Of a stretch of 64,000 nucleotides of DNA, positions 30,001 to 45,000 are shown piece by piece. Every line of letters begins with the position of its first letter. The stretch's first letter is position 1. The position numbers were made by a program, and so were the translations under genes. Below the pieces are notes generated by a model. That model saw only the letters and a list, made by a program, of their open reading frames with translations. It ran no database searches and was not told the DNA's origin. The stretch covers positions 1 to 64,000 of the forward strand of contig CAIVKH010000131.1 in the NCBI GenBank assembly GCA_903906425.1, given 5' to 3'. Origin of the DNA: an uncultured bacterium (GTDB lineage: Bacteria; Verrucomicrobiota; Kiritimatiellia; CAIVKH01).

Positions 30001-33000
30001 ACCACACCGGAGATGGTGCCCGTACCGGCCAGATAGCCGGCGTTGATGTTCACCGTGCCGCTGCCCGTGCCGGAACCGGTGCCATTGTTGACAGTCAACG
30101 TACCACCGTTGACTGTCACTGTTCCGTTATAGCCTCTGCTGTCACCAAAGAGGACCATGATGCCATTGCCGCTCTTCGTGATGGCAAGACCGTTGGTGAA
30201 CGAGGAGATGACGATCAGATCGGCCGCCCCGCCACCTGCCGCCACATTGAACGTGCCGCCGGCGCGCAGGAAGATGCTTTGCGCAGTAATATAGGACGGG
30301 CTGGCGTTAGCCAAGGTCGTGATGTTGCCATCAAAGATGTAATTGCCTGTCCCGTCGCCCGCGCCTTCCGAAGTGATCGTGCCGGCATTCATTGTAACGC
30401 CGTAGTTGAGGACGGAAGCGTGAACGCCTGCGGCGATTGTCATCGTGCCGCCATTGATGACGAACGGGTTGGGATTGCCGGCATACCAGCCCAATGCGTC
30501 GCCGACAGCCAGTCGCAGAACCGCGCCCGTTTGAACTGTCACCGGCCGGCTCACGCCGAGCGCCGTGCCGAGATTGCTGCCAGATACAGAAACGGTTACA
30601 GTGCCCGCGTTGATGACAGTGCCGGCGCTAAGTGTATTGCTGTTGTAGCCCAGCGTCAGCGTGCCCACTCCAACTTTGCTGATACCGCCAGTCCCGGAGA
30701 GATAGCCAGTCAAAGTCATCGTATTTGTGAGTGTATCAATCGTCGTCATGCCGTTGGTGCCGGTGAGTTGCATGTTCGCCGCCGCCGTCCAGCTTGCCAG
30801 ACCGACGAGCGTGGCACCTCCGAAATATTCGGAATCATAGCCGCTGCGGTTCAATATGCCGCCGCCGCCGATTTCCAGCCTGCCGCTGGCAAGCACAAGG
30901 ACGCCCGTTCCGCCGTGTCCACCGCCGCCGCCGCCGGAGACTTGCACGCCGTAAACCGTCGCCGTGCTGCCGGACATCTGCCACACGCCGCCGCCGTCCC
31001 AACCGACATAGACGATGTCGTTCGAGACCGTCAGAAGACCGCTAACCATGTTGTACGTACTCGTCTCATTGGCCCAAAGCCCGACGCGGAAGGTGGATCC
31101 ACTTCCCGTGTACATGACCACGCCGCCGGATTGGTTGACGACACCGTTGTAGAGGCCTCCATTTTGATTGCCCAAAAGCAAACTGGTTGTGGAGAGAACG
31201 GCGTTGTTTTGTATGTTCAACGTACCATTTGTGCCGCTAGGAATACCGCTGTTTCCGACCTGCAGACTGCTTCCTACACGCAGATAGGCGTTGCCGTTCA
31301 ACGTCACCGCGCCACCCGCCGCGTTCAACTGATTGATGGTATTGCTGGCGGTGGTTATGATGAGTGCGTTCGTGCCAACCTTGTTCAATATCGTCTGACT
31401 GCCGTTCGTTAGTGTTCCGCCATTGAATGTATAGACCAACAAATCATTGGAGACCGTGATGTATCGCGGTGACAGACCGCCGACCAACGTGATGTTGGTG
31501 ATCTGACCGCTGCCGACGTTCCTGTCGTCGAAGGTGACTGAATCACCCGTATAGAAGAAGTCGCTCGTGGCGGTGAGAAGGTTCGTCCAGTTCTTGTTGA
31601 CGCCGACATCCCACAGCCCGCTGCTGGTGGAGTTCCATACAAGCGTCGTGGACAGCGCACCGGCGGCAGATATGGCCAGATTGACCTGATTCGGCGTGTC
31701 ATACTGCAGCGTGTAAACAGCGCGTGACGGCGCGGCCACGTTCGTGCTGAAGTAGCTTCCCAGCGTCCCGCCATACGTATAGAGCGTGTACACGCCATTG
31801 GTCATGAACGAAGTCGGCAGGATCGTGATGGTCGCTCCATTCGGATTGAGGTTTCCACCAATGATGATCTTGTCATTGCCAGCAACCGTGTTCGTGCTCA
31901 ACCAGAATTTGTTTGTCTGGCCTGTCGCCATCGTCAGATCGTTCGAGAATGACAGCGTGCCGACCGCATTGGATACGCCACCCATGATGATCGTGCCGGA
32001 TGCGGCCGTCATCGAACCCGTGACCAATCCGTAGCCTTCCAATTGTTGGAAGTTTGCCAGTCTGTAATTTCCAACCATTGGAGAAACATCCAGAATCGCA
32101 TTCGTGCCGATGAGGATCGTCTGCGAATTGGTGATAATCGCATTGCCGGCAAGCTGCAGCGTGCCGTTCGATATGATCGTCATGCCATGATAGAGATTCG
32201 TACCGGTAATCGTCATCAGGCCCGCACCGGACTTGGAGAAGCCGTTGGTCGGCGTGCCCGCGCCAATGCCGTCGGTCATAGCCGCGCTAACCAGCAAGTC
32301 AGTCGCCGCCACGCCGTCCTGCACATCGAACCGGCCCTGCGTATCGAACATCACGCGTCCGGAGATCACCGAACTTAGCGCATTGGACAGGACATAGATT
32401 CCCCAGTCGGGACCGTTGGCCGCGACACGCCATCCAGAGGCGGTGAGGTTGTTGGTGCCGTTGTTGGACCTAATCTCGCCACCCTGCATATAGACCGTCT
32501 GGCCCCCGCCCATGCCGCCATTCGCGCCCATGGCGGTATCCCCAAGCAAGACGCCGCGATTGATGTAGACTGTCGTCACATTGCCGGACGTCACCGTCGG
32601 GAAGCCGAGGCCTTTCGCCGCCATCACGCGGGCAGTCGCGCCAGTGTTGATCGTCAGCACACCCTTGATGGTTCCCAAGTTCTGGCCGCCATCGCCGTAG
32701 TTCAACGTGAGTGTACCGCCGTTGACGATCGTGCCGCCGCTGTACGTCTCGCAGCGGCCCGGATTCAGGACCATTTCGCCGCTGCCGACCTTGTTCAACG
32801 CAAGCGTTCCTGCCGCGCCGTCAACAATCCAGCCGTTATACGTGCTGTTGTTGTTATCGCCAATGGTCAACGTCGCCGGCAGGCTGGCGCTCATGTTGCG
32901 CACGACCGTGCCAACCGCACCAGTCAACATGCTGAACGATAAGTCATAGCCGTTCAGATTGAGATTGCCGCTGGCGACATTCATCGGCCCGCGGCTGAAG

Positions 33001-36000
33001 GCGTTCGTACTGCCCGCCCAAATGTTGCCCCGCGTGATGCGCGTCTGTAGATAGTTATTGGTCGCTGTCGGCCCGTTGGTGATGTAGGCGGTGGTGTCGC
33101 CGCCATAGAACTCGACTTCGTAATTGCCACTGATGGGGCCGTTGATCGCGCCACCTTCGCCTTTCCACGCGCCGATACGCGCATTGTTCGTGATCGTGAT
33201 CGGACCGGTCACAACCGGCCGGCCGCGCAGGCGGATCGCGCCGTTGTTGGTCTGGCTGTCAAACCAGCCTAAACCCGCAACGATCAGCGCCTGCGTGTAA
33301 ATTCCGCCCGTTTGGAAGTACACTTGGCCGCTGGAATACTCATCATCACCCGCTGCAACATTGATCGTCGCACCTTGCAAGACCGCCGCACTTCCCATCT
33401 GCAAAGAAGCCTCGACCACATTGATCGTGCCCGTGAAAGAAGATCCTGTGCCCGTCAACTGATAGCTGCTCTTGTTGCTCGTGCCGATGCCAATGAAATT
33501 GATGGCTCCATTGCCCGCAAAATTATTCGCTATTGTATAGGGTGAGGCGCCGGAGTCGTTCCGATAGAACGTCAGCGCCGCGTTATTGCTGATCGTGATC
33601 GTGCTGGCCGTTATGCCGCCATCGGCATTGCCATCGCCAATTTGGATCGTTCCGAGATTGATTGTTGTCGCGCCTGTGTAGTCATTCGTGTTGAGGATCG
33701 TCAGGGTATTTGTGCCGTCTTTTACCAGATAGCCCGATCCCGCGATCTTGCCTGCGCCAATGAACGTGTAGGCTGTTACATTGTTCGTAATTGTCACCGA
33801 ATACGGGGCCGGTGCGCCGACGAGCGTGACGACATTCGTCACATTCGGCGTGTCGTCAAAGAACAGCACGTCGCTGTTGTTGAAGGTCATACCGGCGTGC
33901 GTGTAATTGATGTCATACCAGTTCGTGGCGACACCCAGATCCCACGTCGTGGCGCTCGGTCCGTAGTTGTTCAAGCCGTACCACCGGAGGTTGCCGCGAT
34001 CCGCGATCGTCAGGATGACCTTGTTTCCAACATTCGTGACGCTGATCGTCTTGAAGCCTCCAGTCAGCGGATCAAGATTGCCCGCCGAAGCGATGAAGCG
34101 GGTGCCATTATCCGCCGAGTATGTGCCCACAACGAAGGTGCCGTTCGACAACGGCCCCATCGGATCAACTACGACATAAGCATTATTCGGCGAGAGTATG
34201 CCGTTGACAACCTGGGTGGCGAACGTGTCGCCCGACCAGGTGAACACATTGGTCACACCGGAATTGAGCGTCAAATCGTCCGTGAACGTCAGCGTACCGG
34301 ATGCATTGGTTCCGCCCGGATTGACAATCGAGCCATTTGCGGCGGTTACGTCGCCTGTAACTGTGCCAATGCCTGCGAGCGCCTGTCCTTCATCAAGAAC
34401 GTATCCACCGGCAACCTTCGAAACATCGAACGTCACATTGTTCGTCAGGAAGACATACATCGAGTTGCTAATCGAGCCGATGCCGGTCAGTTGCAATGTG
34501 CCGCCGACAATTTCCGTCCTGCCAGAATACGTGTTGTTGCCAGACAACGTCAGCATGCCTGGGCCGTCCTTGATAACCAAGATGTCGCGTCCGCCGCCCG
34601 TGCCCGTCAGAATCTGACCGGCAAACGTGTTGCTCGCCGTCTGATTGATGGACAGAATGCGGAAGCCCGCCGTCTGCGTCGGATTGTTGTAATTCGGATC
34701 AATCACGGCGGTCGTATCGCCAGATAGATTGCCGATCGTGCAGGCGCTCCCATTCGTAACGAACTGTTCTGGGATGGCCATCTTGCCGCCGGTGAGAAGT
34801 GTCAGGTTCGGTGCGCCGCCCATTGCTGTCGTTGTAATCGGAACGAAGTAATAATTCGTCACGATGATTTTGCCCGAGAAATTGTTCGTACCAGCCAACA
34901 GTAGCCTGAAGTTGCCCGTGCCCGACTTCAAGATTGTGCCTGTGCCAAAGAAGTTATTATCAACGGTCTTGTCGGTACTCGGTTCCCACTCATTTGTCGC
35001 GCCGGCATTGATGGTCACAGGTCCAAGACCCAGTCCGTCTTGGTATGTTTGGCACTTCAAGTTGCCGCTCACGATGACCGTTCCGCCCGTGTAGGCGTTG
35101 CCATTGTTCAGCGTCAATGTCCCGCTTCCGCTCTTGCGCAACGCCAAGCCACCAGACAACGCGCCGGTGTAGGTGTAATCAATATTGTTGCTAACAGTGA
35201 GTTCACCCGACCCGACGCTGCTGGTGATCGTTTTGGTGCCGCCCGACGAGCTGAGAACCAGACCGGTGACGGCCTGATCGAATCCATATAGATCGAATGT
35301 CGGGCTGTTGCCGTCAGCTTGTCCCATGGTCAGCAGCGTTGTTGCTGGCAGAACATTGTCGGCACCCATCCTCATCGTGCCGACGGACACCTGCGTCGCG
35401 CCCCAAATGTTGTTGGTTGCATTGAGGACGACCGTTCCCGTGTCCGTCTTGTTGACGATGCCAACGCCAATCTGCATCGGGGCATTGACATTGACTGTAC
35501 CCGACGCGCCGCGGAAGAATATCGTACCCGTGAACGCACTATTGGTAACAAGTCCGGCAATTGTCATATTTCCGGAGGCTGTATCCCCATAAATTTGCGC
35601 CAGATTGTCGCCGACGGGGATAATCGTTCCGTTCCACGTCGCCGTGCTGGTTGTGTACAACGTAGCCCCGTTGCCTGTCGCATTCAGCGTGAGCGTCTTG
35701 TTCGTAATACCGACGCCATTGACCAGTTGAAGCGCGACGCCTATGCCAGCACCCTGGCCAATCACCGTGACAGACGATCCCGCGCCAAGCGCGTCATTGT
35801 TGTTCACAATCGTATAGGTGTTGTTGGAAGCATTGATGATGACCGCACCGGCGAAGGTATTGGTTGAATTAATGGTGAGGTTGGCGGCGTTCATGTTCTT
35901 GAACGAGCCAGTTCCACTGACCATATTTGTGAAGGTGTACGCGTTGCTGCGTTTGATGACGATCTGTCCGTCGTTCGTGATGGCCCCGGGGCCGAACTGG

Positions 36001-39000
36001 CCGACGGTTCCGCCATCGCCCATTTGCACGATGCCATTCTGGATAAACGTCATGCCGGTATAATCATTCGCGGTCGCCAGAATCAATGCGTTGGTTCCCG
36101 TCTTCGTAAGAGCGATTGCGCCACTGATCCTGCCCGCGCCGCTGAGCCGGTATTGAACGAGGTCGTTGCTGAACGTTACAGAGGTCGGCAGGACCGTGAC
36201 GCCAAGTGTCACATTGGTGATCAGGCTGGGCGCGGAGGTGTCGTCGAACAAAACATTGTCACTATTGAAGAACACCGCGCCTGCCGAGGCGGAATTCATG
36301 TTGTACCAGTTGGTGGATGTGGCAATATCCCAAGCCGCGCCACTCTGCGAATTCCACCGCATCGTGCCATTAAACTGGCTGCCGTCTAGGACGACTGCAT
36401 TGGCCGTATAAATCGGCTGTATGCGGCTTTGGTACAGCGTGCCGCCGATCTGCACATAAACATTGGTGTAGAACGCGCCGCTGCGCGCACTGAAGGTCAT
36501 GATCGTATACATGCCCGTGGAAAGCATGGTAAATGGCATGACGTTGATAACATCGGTGGCGGTTGCCGTCAGCGTGTTGCTAATAACAATCAAATCATTC
36601 ACGCCGCCGCCGGTCGTCGTGACATTGGCCAGATCGAACCAGTTGGTCGTTCCGCCGTTCAGCGTCAAATTCGTCGTGATAACCAAGGTGTCCGCATCAA
36701 CCGTGCAACCCGGGATGATCTTCGCACCCGCATTGATGACGAGACTGCCGTTGACGATGCCCGCGCCTTGCAGCGTCTGGTTGCCCTGAATCGTGTACGA
36801 CGTATTTGACGCAACATCCAGTGTGGCATTGTTCGTCAGCGTGACAACGCGCGAACCGAATATTGATCCGGCAGTTCCAATCTGTATCTTGCCTGCCGCA
36901 ATGACCGTCTCGCCACTGTAGGTGTTGGCCGCATTGAGATACAGAATGCCGTTGCTGATCTTAGTCAGGCCACCCGTGCCGGACAGGATCCCGGTCAGGC
37001 TTATCGTATTCGTCGCGCCGGAATCGAACGTCGTCGGGCCGTTGGTGCCGGTCAGATACATCGGAAGACTCGAACGCCAATTCGCATACGCGCAAACTGT
37101 TCCGCCGCCCAGATTGAAGACTGCTGTTCCGGCGAAATTGCTGATGCCGCCCTGCCCAATGACCACCAACCCTGCTGTCATGTTCAGATAGCCGATGCCG
37201 CCATTGGCTGCGATTTGGTAAACGACAGATGTTCCACCGAATAAGTTCCAATTGCCCTGCGCTCCATTCCAAGGCAGGAAAAACAGTCCGTTCGTGACAT
37301 AAAGCGATCCGCCAGCCTGACTGTATGTGCTGGTTCCCATCGGATATTCTCCGATTTGGAATGCACGGTTATAGCCGGCTGCGTCGTAGCCATTGACGGC
37401 CAACGTGCCGCTGTATTGAATGATGTTGCCCCCATTGCCGCTGACCGATGTACCGAGCGCGACATTTCCACCCAGTGTTATGGTGGAGTTGTTCGTAATG
37501 ATGATCGTCGCGCCAGCGCCGGGCGCTTCAATGTTGAAGCTGCGCCCGCCCACGGCTGTTGTCATGGTCACTGTCGCGGCGTTGAAGGTCAACGTGCCGG
37601 TGCCCACCTGTTTGAATGTCGCGCTGCCGGTCATCGTGCCGGAGAATGTGGTGTTCCAGTTGTTGGTGCCGGATGTCAGGGTCTGACCACCCATGACGAC
37701 CGAACCGCCCAGATTGCCGCCGCCTGCCAGCGAACCAATGGCCTCGGAATTGCCGATGACGAGCGAAACGCCCGCCGCATTTGCCAGCAAGACAGGGCTG
37801 CTGTCGGCTATGGCCGCGCCGTTGGCCAGCGTAAGCGTGCCCTGGCTGATGGTTGTCACACCGGTATAGGTATTGGCCCCTGTGAGACTCAGGTTGCCCG
37901 TGCCAATCTTGGTGAGAGCGCCGACGCCGGTCAAGGCTTGGCCGATGCCAACGGCATAACCACCGTCATCAATTGTGCCGCCGCCGCCGTTAATCGTCGC
38001 TGTCGAGATGGCGATGAAGCTGTTTGTGTTCTGCGCCGCCTTGAGCGTTCCGCCATTGAAGTTCATATAGGCAGTTGCACCCGTGCCAAAGGCGCGCGCG
38101 CTTCGCAGCGTGCCGCCGTTGAGGTTGATGGTACCGGTTCCGCCGTAGCCCGCGATATATACCCTGTCATTCGGGAGCGCCCCGCCACCGGAGTTGGCAA
38201 TGCTAACCAATGCATTATTGGAAATGTTAAGTGTTCCGGCGCCCGGCCCGCCGCCGCTGGACATGAACAGGAAGTTCGTAATGTACTGGCTTGAAAGCGA
38301 GCCGCCAACGCCACCGCTAAATCCGACATACGCCGTTTGGCTATTATTTAATATCGTGCTGAGGTTTGCGCCCAGAGTCCATGAAATCGAGAATGCGTTT
38401 GTCGTATTTTGTTCGGCCAGCGATTCAGTGATAGTGCGCGTCGCTGGATTGTAGGATATTGTCATGTTCACCGGATTACCGTTGGTCAAGTTCACGGGCA
38501 GCACCGAGGTGAAGGGCGTGTAAACAGCACCGTTTGTGAAAATTCGAGTTCCAACGGTATTGTTATTATAGAGGTTAAATCCAACGGCCAGGCTATTTCC
38601 GATACCACCATATCCGAGCCCGCCACCGGTGCTTCCTATAACATTCGTGCCGCCAGCGGCATTGTGCATGACGAAAGCAAAACCGTCTGCGGCCTTGTTG
38701 CCGGCAGCCAGATAGGTGAACGACGCGGTGAAGCCGGTGCTGACCAAGAATTGCGAGCCATAGAAGGCTGTGCGTCCCTCATTGGCGACATTATCAGTAA
38801 GCAACAGGACGTTGTTGCTGATGGCGGGACCGACAAAGTTCGTGCTAATTACGTTCCAGCCCGTGCCATTCCCGCCAAACCCTGTATAGTTGGCACCACC
38901 CGAGTCCTGACCGCCGATGAAGACTCGTCCGCCGCCGCTGCCTATGTTCAGCGTCGCACTGCCGGACACATTCACAACGCCGGTGCCGCTGCCGTAGCCA

Positions 39001-42000
39001 ACAAGGAACTCGTCGGCATTGCCAAATGTCATCGTGCCGCCTGACAAATTCAGCACGCCGCCGCCGAAGGCGGTGCCGACTCGCATGCCGTTGACTGAGG
39101 TCGGCGTCGCCGGATAGGCCGCGCTGGCGGCTGTCTCGAAGACGTTCAGCACGCCGCCGGTCATATTCATCGTGCCTGCACTGCCGGAACCAATCATGAA
39201 GCCGGCCGTCGCGGAAACCATGCCTGTCCCGCTGTAGTTGAGCACGCCACCGTTGGTGATGACGATGCTCGCGCCGCCGGCATTCGTATAGTTGCCTAGA
39301 AGGTTGACTGTCGCGCCGTTAACGAGCGTTCCGTACGGATTGAGAGAGGCGCCTGGATTGAGGGTAATCGTGCCGCCATTCGCCGTCATGGCTCCATTCC
39401 AAGTATTCGCATTGGCAAGGACCAGCGTATTGGTGCCGTTCTTCACCAGTGAGGCCGGACCGCCGATGGTTCCGCCCGACACTGTGAACTGGTTGAGGTT
39501 GTTCGAGACGGTGATGGCTGCCGGCAGAACGGTTCCGACCACGGAGATATTCGTCTGGACATTGGGCCGGCTGTCGTCAATGAGCACGGAATCCGCGCTG
39601 AAGAAGTAATCCGTCACAAGCGTGCCGAGATTGTACCAGCCACGTGTCGCCACATTGTCCCACGTATTGAAGGCATCCGCAACCCATTCGAGGCTGGCCG
39701 ACGTGCCCGCGCCGCTGATGAGCAGATCAACATAGGGATCGTTATACTGAAGAGTAAGGCTCGCGCGTGGCGAGGCGCTGCCAATGACGACGTTGGTGTT
39801 GAAAAAGCCCGTGCGAGTTCCGCTGAACTGGAACAGGTGATAGAGGCCGTTCGTGAACGACGAGAACGGCGTCACGATGATGGTCGCGCCATTCGGCGTC
39901 AGATTGCCTCCAACGACCATGCGGTCATAGCCGCCGGCATTGGTCGTCGTGCCGAGTCGGAAGTAGTTGCTCGCGCCGCTGCTCATCGTCAGCGCGCCGT
40001 TGGTTTGGATCAGCGTCTGACCCGACGCGATGTTCGTAATACCGACGATGAGATTGGCTCCGTCCACCATTGTGACGGCACCGGTTATGATGCCCGCGCC
40101 TTGCAGCGTCTGACCGCTTTGCAGGCCGAAACCGCCCGTGACCGCCGAGACATCAAATGTCGCGCCGTTGCTGACCGTGATCGAAGCCGTATTGCTGATC
40201 GAGCCGATCCCCGTCCGCGCCAGCGTGCCGGCGTTGATGAGCGTCTTACCCGAATAGGTATTGTTGCCCGAGAGTTTCCAACGATTGGAATTTTGTTTCA
40301 CCAAATTTCCAATGCTTGGAAGTGCCTTGTCGAGCTGGCCGTCGCCGGATCCAATGAGCGTCAGCGTGCCGCCAGAACCGGCCAACGGATACGCCGCATC
40401 CGAAATACGCCAGACGTTCGTGCCAGTCGTCCGGCTGTCAAGTGTTGCGCCGGCCGCGCCGATGGTGAACGCCCAACCACTGCCCGCCGCGCTCGAATTG
40501 TCGCTGCCGATGTACTGGATCGTTGCGCCGTTGACTTGAATCTGGCTGGCATCAGCGTTCAATTGTCCGAGATCTCCGCCGTAATTCCAGCCATCAACCT
40601 GCAAGACTGATCCCGCGTTGAGAACAACGCCCGTTCCGAGCAACCCGCCGCCCGATGTCGCATAGATCTTGCCGGAACCGGTGATCTTCAGCGTGCCCGT
40701 GGAGACTATCGTTGCGCCTGTGTAGGTGTTCGCTGCGGCGAGGAACAGTGTTCCCTGGCCATACTTGGTCAATCCGCCGCCAAGTCCGGCATCCTGCAAG
40801 CTGCTGCCAATGGTGATGGTAAAGGCGGCGGGATTGAACACCGCGCCTCCATCTTGCACAACCAGCGTCAGATTTCCGGCGGCGTTCGTTACTTGGAAGT
40901 TCGCGCCAGCGGCAAGTGTGCCACCGTCGAAGATGATTGAGTTGGTCTGGTTCGCATTGCCCGCCACGATGTCGCGCGACGCCGTCAGCGTGCCGCCATT
41001 CAGGTTGATTACGCCCAAGCCGCCGTAGCCGCCGAGATATAACTTATCCTTCGGCGATGTTCCTGCCGTGCCAACGTTGAGATTGCCTCCGGCAATGGTG
41101 ACAATGCCTGTGCCGTAACCATTCGCCCCACCCAGATCGCCGCCACCAAAGAACGTCTGACCGCCGCCAAAGCCAATGGCCAGGCTGCCGGTATTAGTTA
41201 TGTTCAAATACCCCACGCCCTTCGTGTAGCCCAGCAGGAATGTGGAACCATTCGACACCACGATTGAGCCGCCGGAAACATTCAACGTACCCGTTGCCGC
41301 GCTTGAACCGGAACCAATCACCATGCCATTGCCATTCGTGTAACGGATCGTCAGCAATCCGCCGAGCATGTTGAACGTTCCCGGCGTGCCGAACGAGGGA
41401 TACAATCCACCGGAATTCGCCATTCCGACCGTTCCCGTCCCGTTAAAGTTCATTATCGCGTTGTTCGTGATCCAGATGCTGTTCGCGCCATTCGTCAGAA
41501 CGAGCGTGCCGTTGATATTCACCACGCTGTTCGGACTGGCTGCAAACAAACCGCCCGCCGCGTTGTGTGTGCCTCCCGCGCCAATGGTCAGCGCGCCATC
41601 CACCACATACGTCGCGCCTGTAAAGTTGTTTGCAGTCAGCAGCGTCAGCGAGTTGGTTCCAACCTTCGTCAGAATCGCCGCGCCGCTTATCTTGCCGCTG
41701 CCGCCCAGGATGAACTGGTACAGGTCGTTCGTGACCATGATGGTCGAAGGCGAAACCGTTCCAACGATCGAAACGTTCGTAACAACGCCCGGCTCATCGT
41801 CGAACAAGACAGTGTCGCCCGCAAAGAAGAACGTAAGCTCTAGATTGTTCATATCCCACCAATCCATCGTCGCCGCCGCGTCCCATGTCGGCGTCGAGGT
41901 CGAAATCCATTGCAACGTGGCGCCCACGCCGGCATTCGATACAACCAGATCAATATAACCCGGCGTCGAATAGACTAGCGTGAAGTCTGCGCGCGCGCCG

Positions 42001-45000
42001 CCGCCACCCGCGAAGAGGATGTTCGTGCTGAAGGTACCGCTGCGCGTGCCGTTGTACTGGATGAGGTGATACGTTCCATTCGACAAACCGCCCGATGTCG
42101 TAATCGCAATCGTGTCCCCGTTCACCGTCAGATTGCTCTGCATGATCATCTGATCGTAGGTTCCCACGGAGAAACTGCGGCCGATATGGAAATAGTTGGT
42201 CACCCCGCCGCTCATCGTCACCACGCCATTGGTAAAGAACAACCGTCCGCCGGGACCGTTGTCCGATCCTGGATTGAGCGTGGCGCCATTCATCGCCGTG
42301 ACGCTGCCCGCCACCGTACCCGTGCCCGCCAGCGTCTGCCAGCCCTGCAGTGTAAAGCCGCCCGCAACCTGCGAAACATCGAAGATCGCATTGTTCGTCA
42401 ACGTGATGGACGTCGTGTTACTGACCGAAGCGCCTGGTCCCAACGCCAGCGTGCCACCGGAAATGAACGTCGTGCCTGAATACATATTATTGGTTTGTAG
42501 CAACCAACGTCCGGTATTGGTCTTCGCCAGGCTGCCCGCTCCCGGAATCGCCTTGTCCAGTTCGCCATTGCCCGCGCCCGCCAGCGTCAATAAGCCCGTG
42601 CTGAGACTGACGATCGGATAACCGCTGTCCTCAATTTCCCAGACATTCGTTCCCGTCGTCTGATTGTCGAGCGTTGCGCCGCCCGCGCCGATGGTGAACG
42701 AGCGGCAACTGTTCGTGTCGGCGGACGTGTCGTTTCCGAGATATTGCAGCGTGCCGCCATCGAGCAGCATCTGACTCGCATCATAACCCAACTGGCCGAG
42801 ACTTCCCTGCCAGCTATAGTTGTCTATCTGCAAAATGCTGTTTCCGGTCACAATCACACCCGTCGAGAGCGAGCCGGAAGTGGCATATAGTTGGCCTGTC
42901 CCCATGACACGCAACGTACCGGCATTCACAATCGTCGCACCCGCATACGTACTTCTGTTGCTCAACGCCAGGGTTCCGATGCCGAGCTTCGTCAGGCCGC
43001 CGCTGACATTCGCGCCGATGTTTGTGGTGCCAACTGTCGCCGCTACAATGAAGCCGCCATTCGACAGCGTAATTGTTGGCACTGCCGTATAGCCATAACC
43101 GGGACTTGTGATCAATATGTTCGTCACCGTGCCCAAGGCCAGATCCATTTGAGCGATTGCCGTCGCGCCCGTGCCGTTACCGCCAATCACCACAAGAGGC
43201 GCACCGATATAACCGGAGCCGCCACTGCCAATTGAAATATTCGTCACACCGCTGCCCGTGGGTGCCAGCAACGGCTGGTTGATCGTGATGGTCGAGTTGT
43301 TGGCATCAATGAATGCGCCGCCTGAATACACGAGCGCGCCGCCGGTCAATCCTTCCATAAATGCCGGCTGCGCAATGCCACCCAACGCCTGCAACGTGCC
43401 GCCGTTGAAATTCACGAGGGCGAGACCGGATTTATTGGACTGCAGGATCTGCTTGGCGATCAGTACGCCGCCATTCAGATTGATGACAGACTTGCTGCCT
43501 GCATTCGCGGCGATCATCAAGTCCACGACATTGTTCGTCGTGTTCAGGACTGCCCCGGCACCCAGCAGGCTCACCTGGCCAAGATTGTTGTTCCCCCCAC
43601 TCTGTCCAAAACCAAACTTGTTCGAGCTGGGACTTATCATCGTGCCGTTCCAGATATTGATCTCCGACGCACCGGTACCCCAGCCTTGCACAATCCAGCC
43701 ACCGTTCACCGTCACAGTTCCGCCGTACATATCGAACACGCCGTTACCGCCATGGCTGCCCGGTGCGAGTTGACCCGTCAGAAGAGTGCCGGCATTCATC
43801 TGGTAGTAACCATAACCTCCGTTAAGGCCCAGCGTCAGGTAATCGGCACTTGCCCCACCTGACCCGACGACCACTGAACCGCCGTTTTGAATCGTCGCGC
43901 CTGCCGCTGTGGCGTTGTTACCGACAAACAACTTGTTCGCAGCCAGATTCGCCGCGATCGTCAAAACGCTGCGATCAGCAGCCGCATTGCCAACAACTAT
44001 CGTATTGCCGCCAACGCCGGTATTTCCATTGATGTTCACCGTGCCGCCAGCCGCGCCGCCATCAATGTTGACGTTACCCAGTCCGTTCGTGCTGCTGCCG
44101 GAGAACGTCAGTATGCCGCCATTGATTGTCGTCAGACCGCTGAAGACGTTCGTTCCACTCAAGATCGCCAGCCCAGATCCCGCCTTTGTCAGAGTGCCGC
44201 CGCCGCCGATCGTCCCGCCAATGTTGATCTGGTTAACTATCGTGTTAATCGTTATGGACGCGGGCTGAACCATGCCGGAGGTTAAGAGATTGGTGATAAC
44301 ACCCGGCGTGTCGTCGAACGTAACATTGTCGCCGTGATAGAAGATGTCGTTCAGCATGCTTCCCGTGTTGTACCAGTTCGTACTGACGGCAACATCCCAG
44401 GTGGGTAACGCAGAGCTGCCTGCCCATCGGAGCGTGCCGGGACCATTGGTCACAATCAAATTGATTTGATTGGCTGTCGCATAATCAACGCCGTATGCCG
44501 TGCGCGTGACGTTCGTCGTAAATTGCACGAGCGGATTGAATGTGCCAGTGCGTGTTCCGCTGTAATTGACAAGGCGATACGTTCCGGCACCGAGAGCTCC
44601 ATTCGCGCTCAGTTGGTTCACCACGATTTGCGCGTTGCTGAGAATCAGATTCCCGCCGACATTCAGCATGCCGTTGGTCCCGCTGGCCGTCGCAGCCCCG
44701 GCGGTCAGATCGAAGTAGGCCGTTGAATTCGTCGCAAACGTGAACGCGACTGGATTCGAAATTGTCAGGGTGCCGCCAGCCAGCAGGTAGCCCGGCCGAA
44801 CGGTTGAACCTGACACGGCGGTAACTATTCCCGTCACGACGCCGTAGCCGCGCAACACCTGGCCGTTGGCCAGCGCATAGCCCGGAATTGCGCTCGCGTC
44901 CAATACGCTGTTGTTCAGAACGATGATGTTTGCGCTGTTGCTGATCGCGCCAGTGCCCGTCAAAATGAGCTTGCCGCCCTGTACCATCGTGTCGCCGATG

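Noticed and set aside
28971-31412. An 813-codon open frame on the plus strand, and similar long plus-strand frames at 21231-22466, 33642-34727, 45849-46961 and 57069-58106
   Set aside because: Their products are rich in Arg, His, Ala and Cys with no recognisable domains, and they lie exactly opposite clear lectin, LamG-like and PATR coding sequence. They follow from the codon composition of the minus-strand gene.
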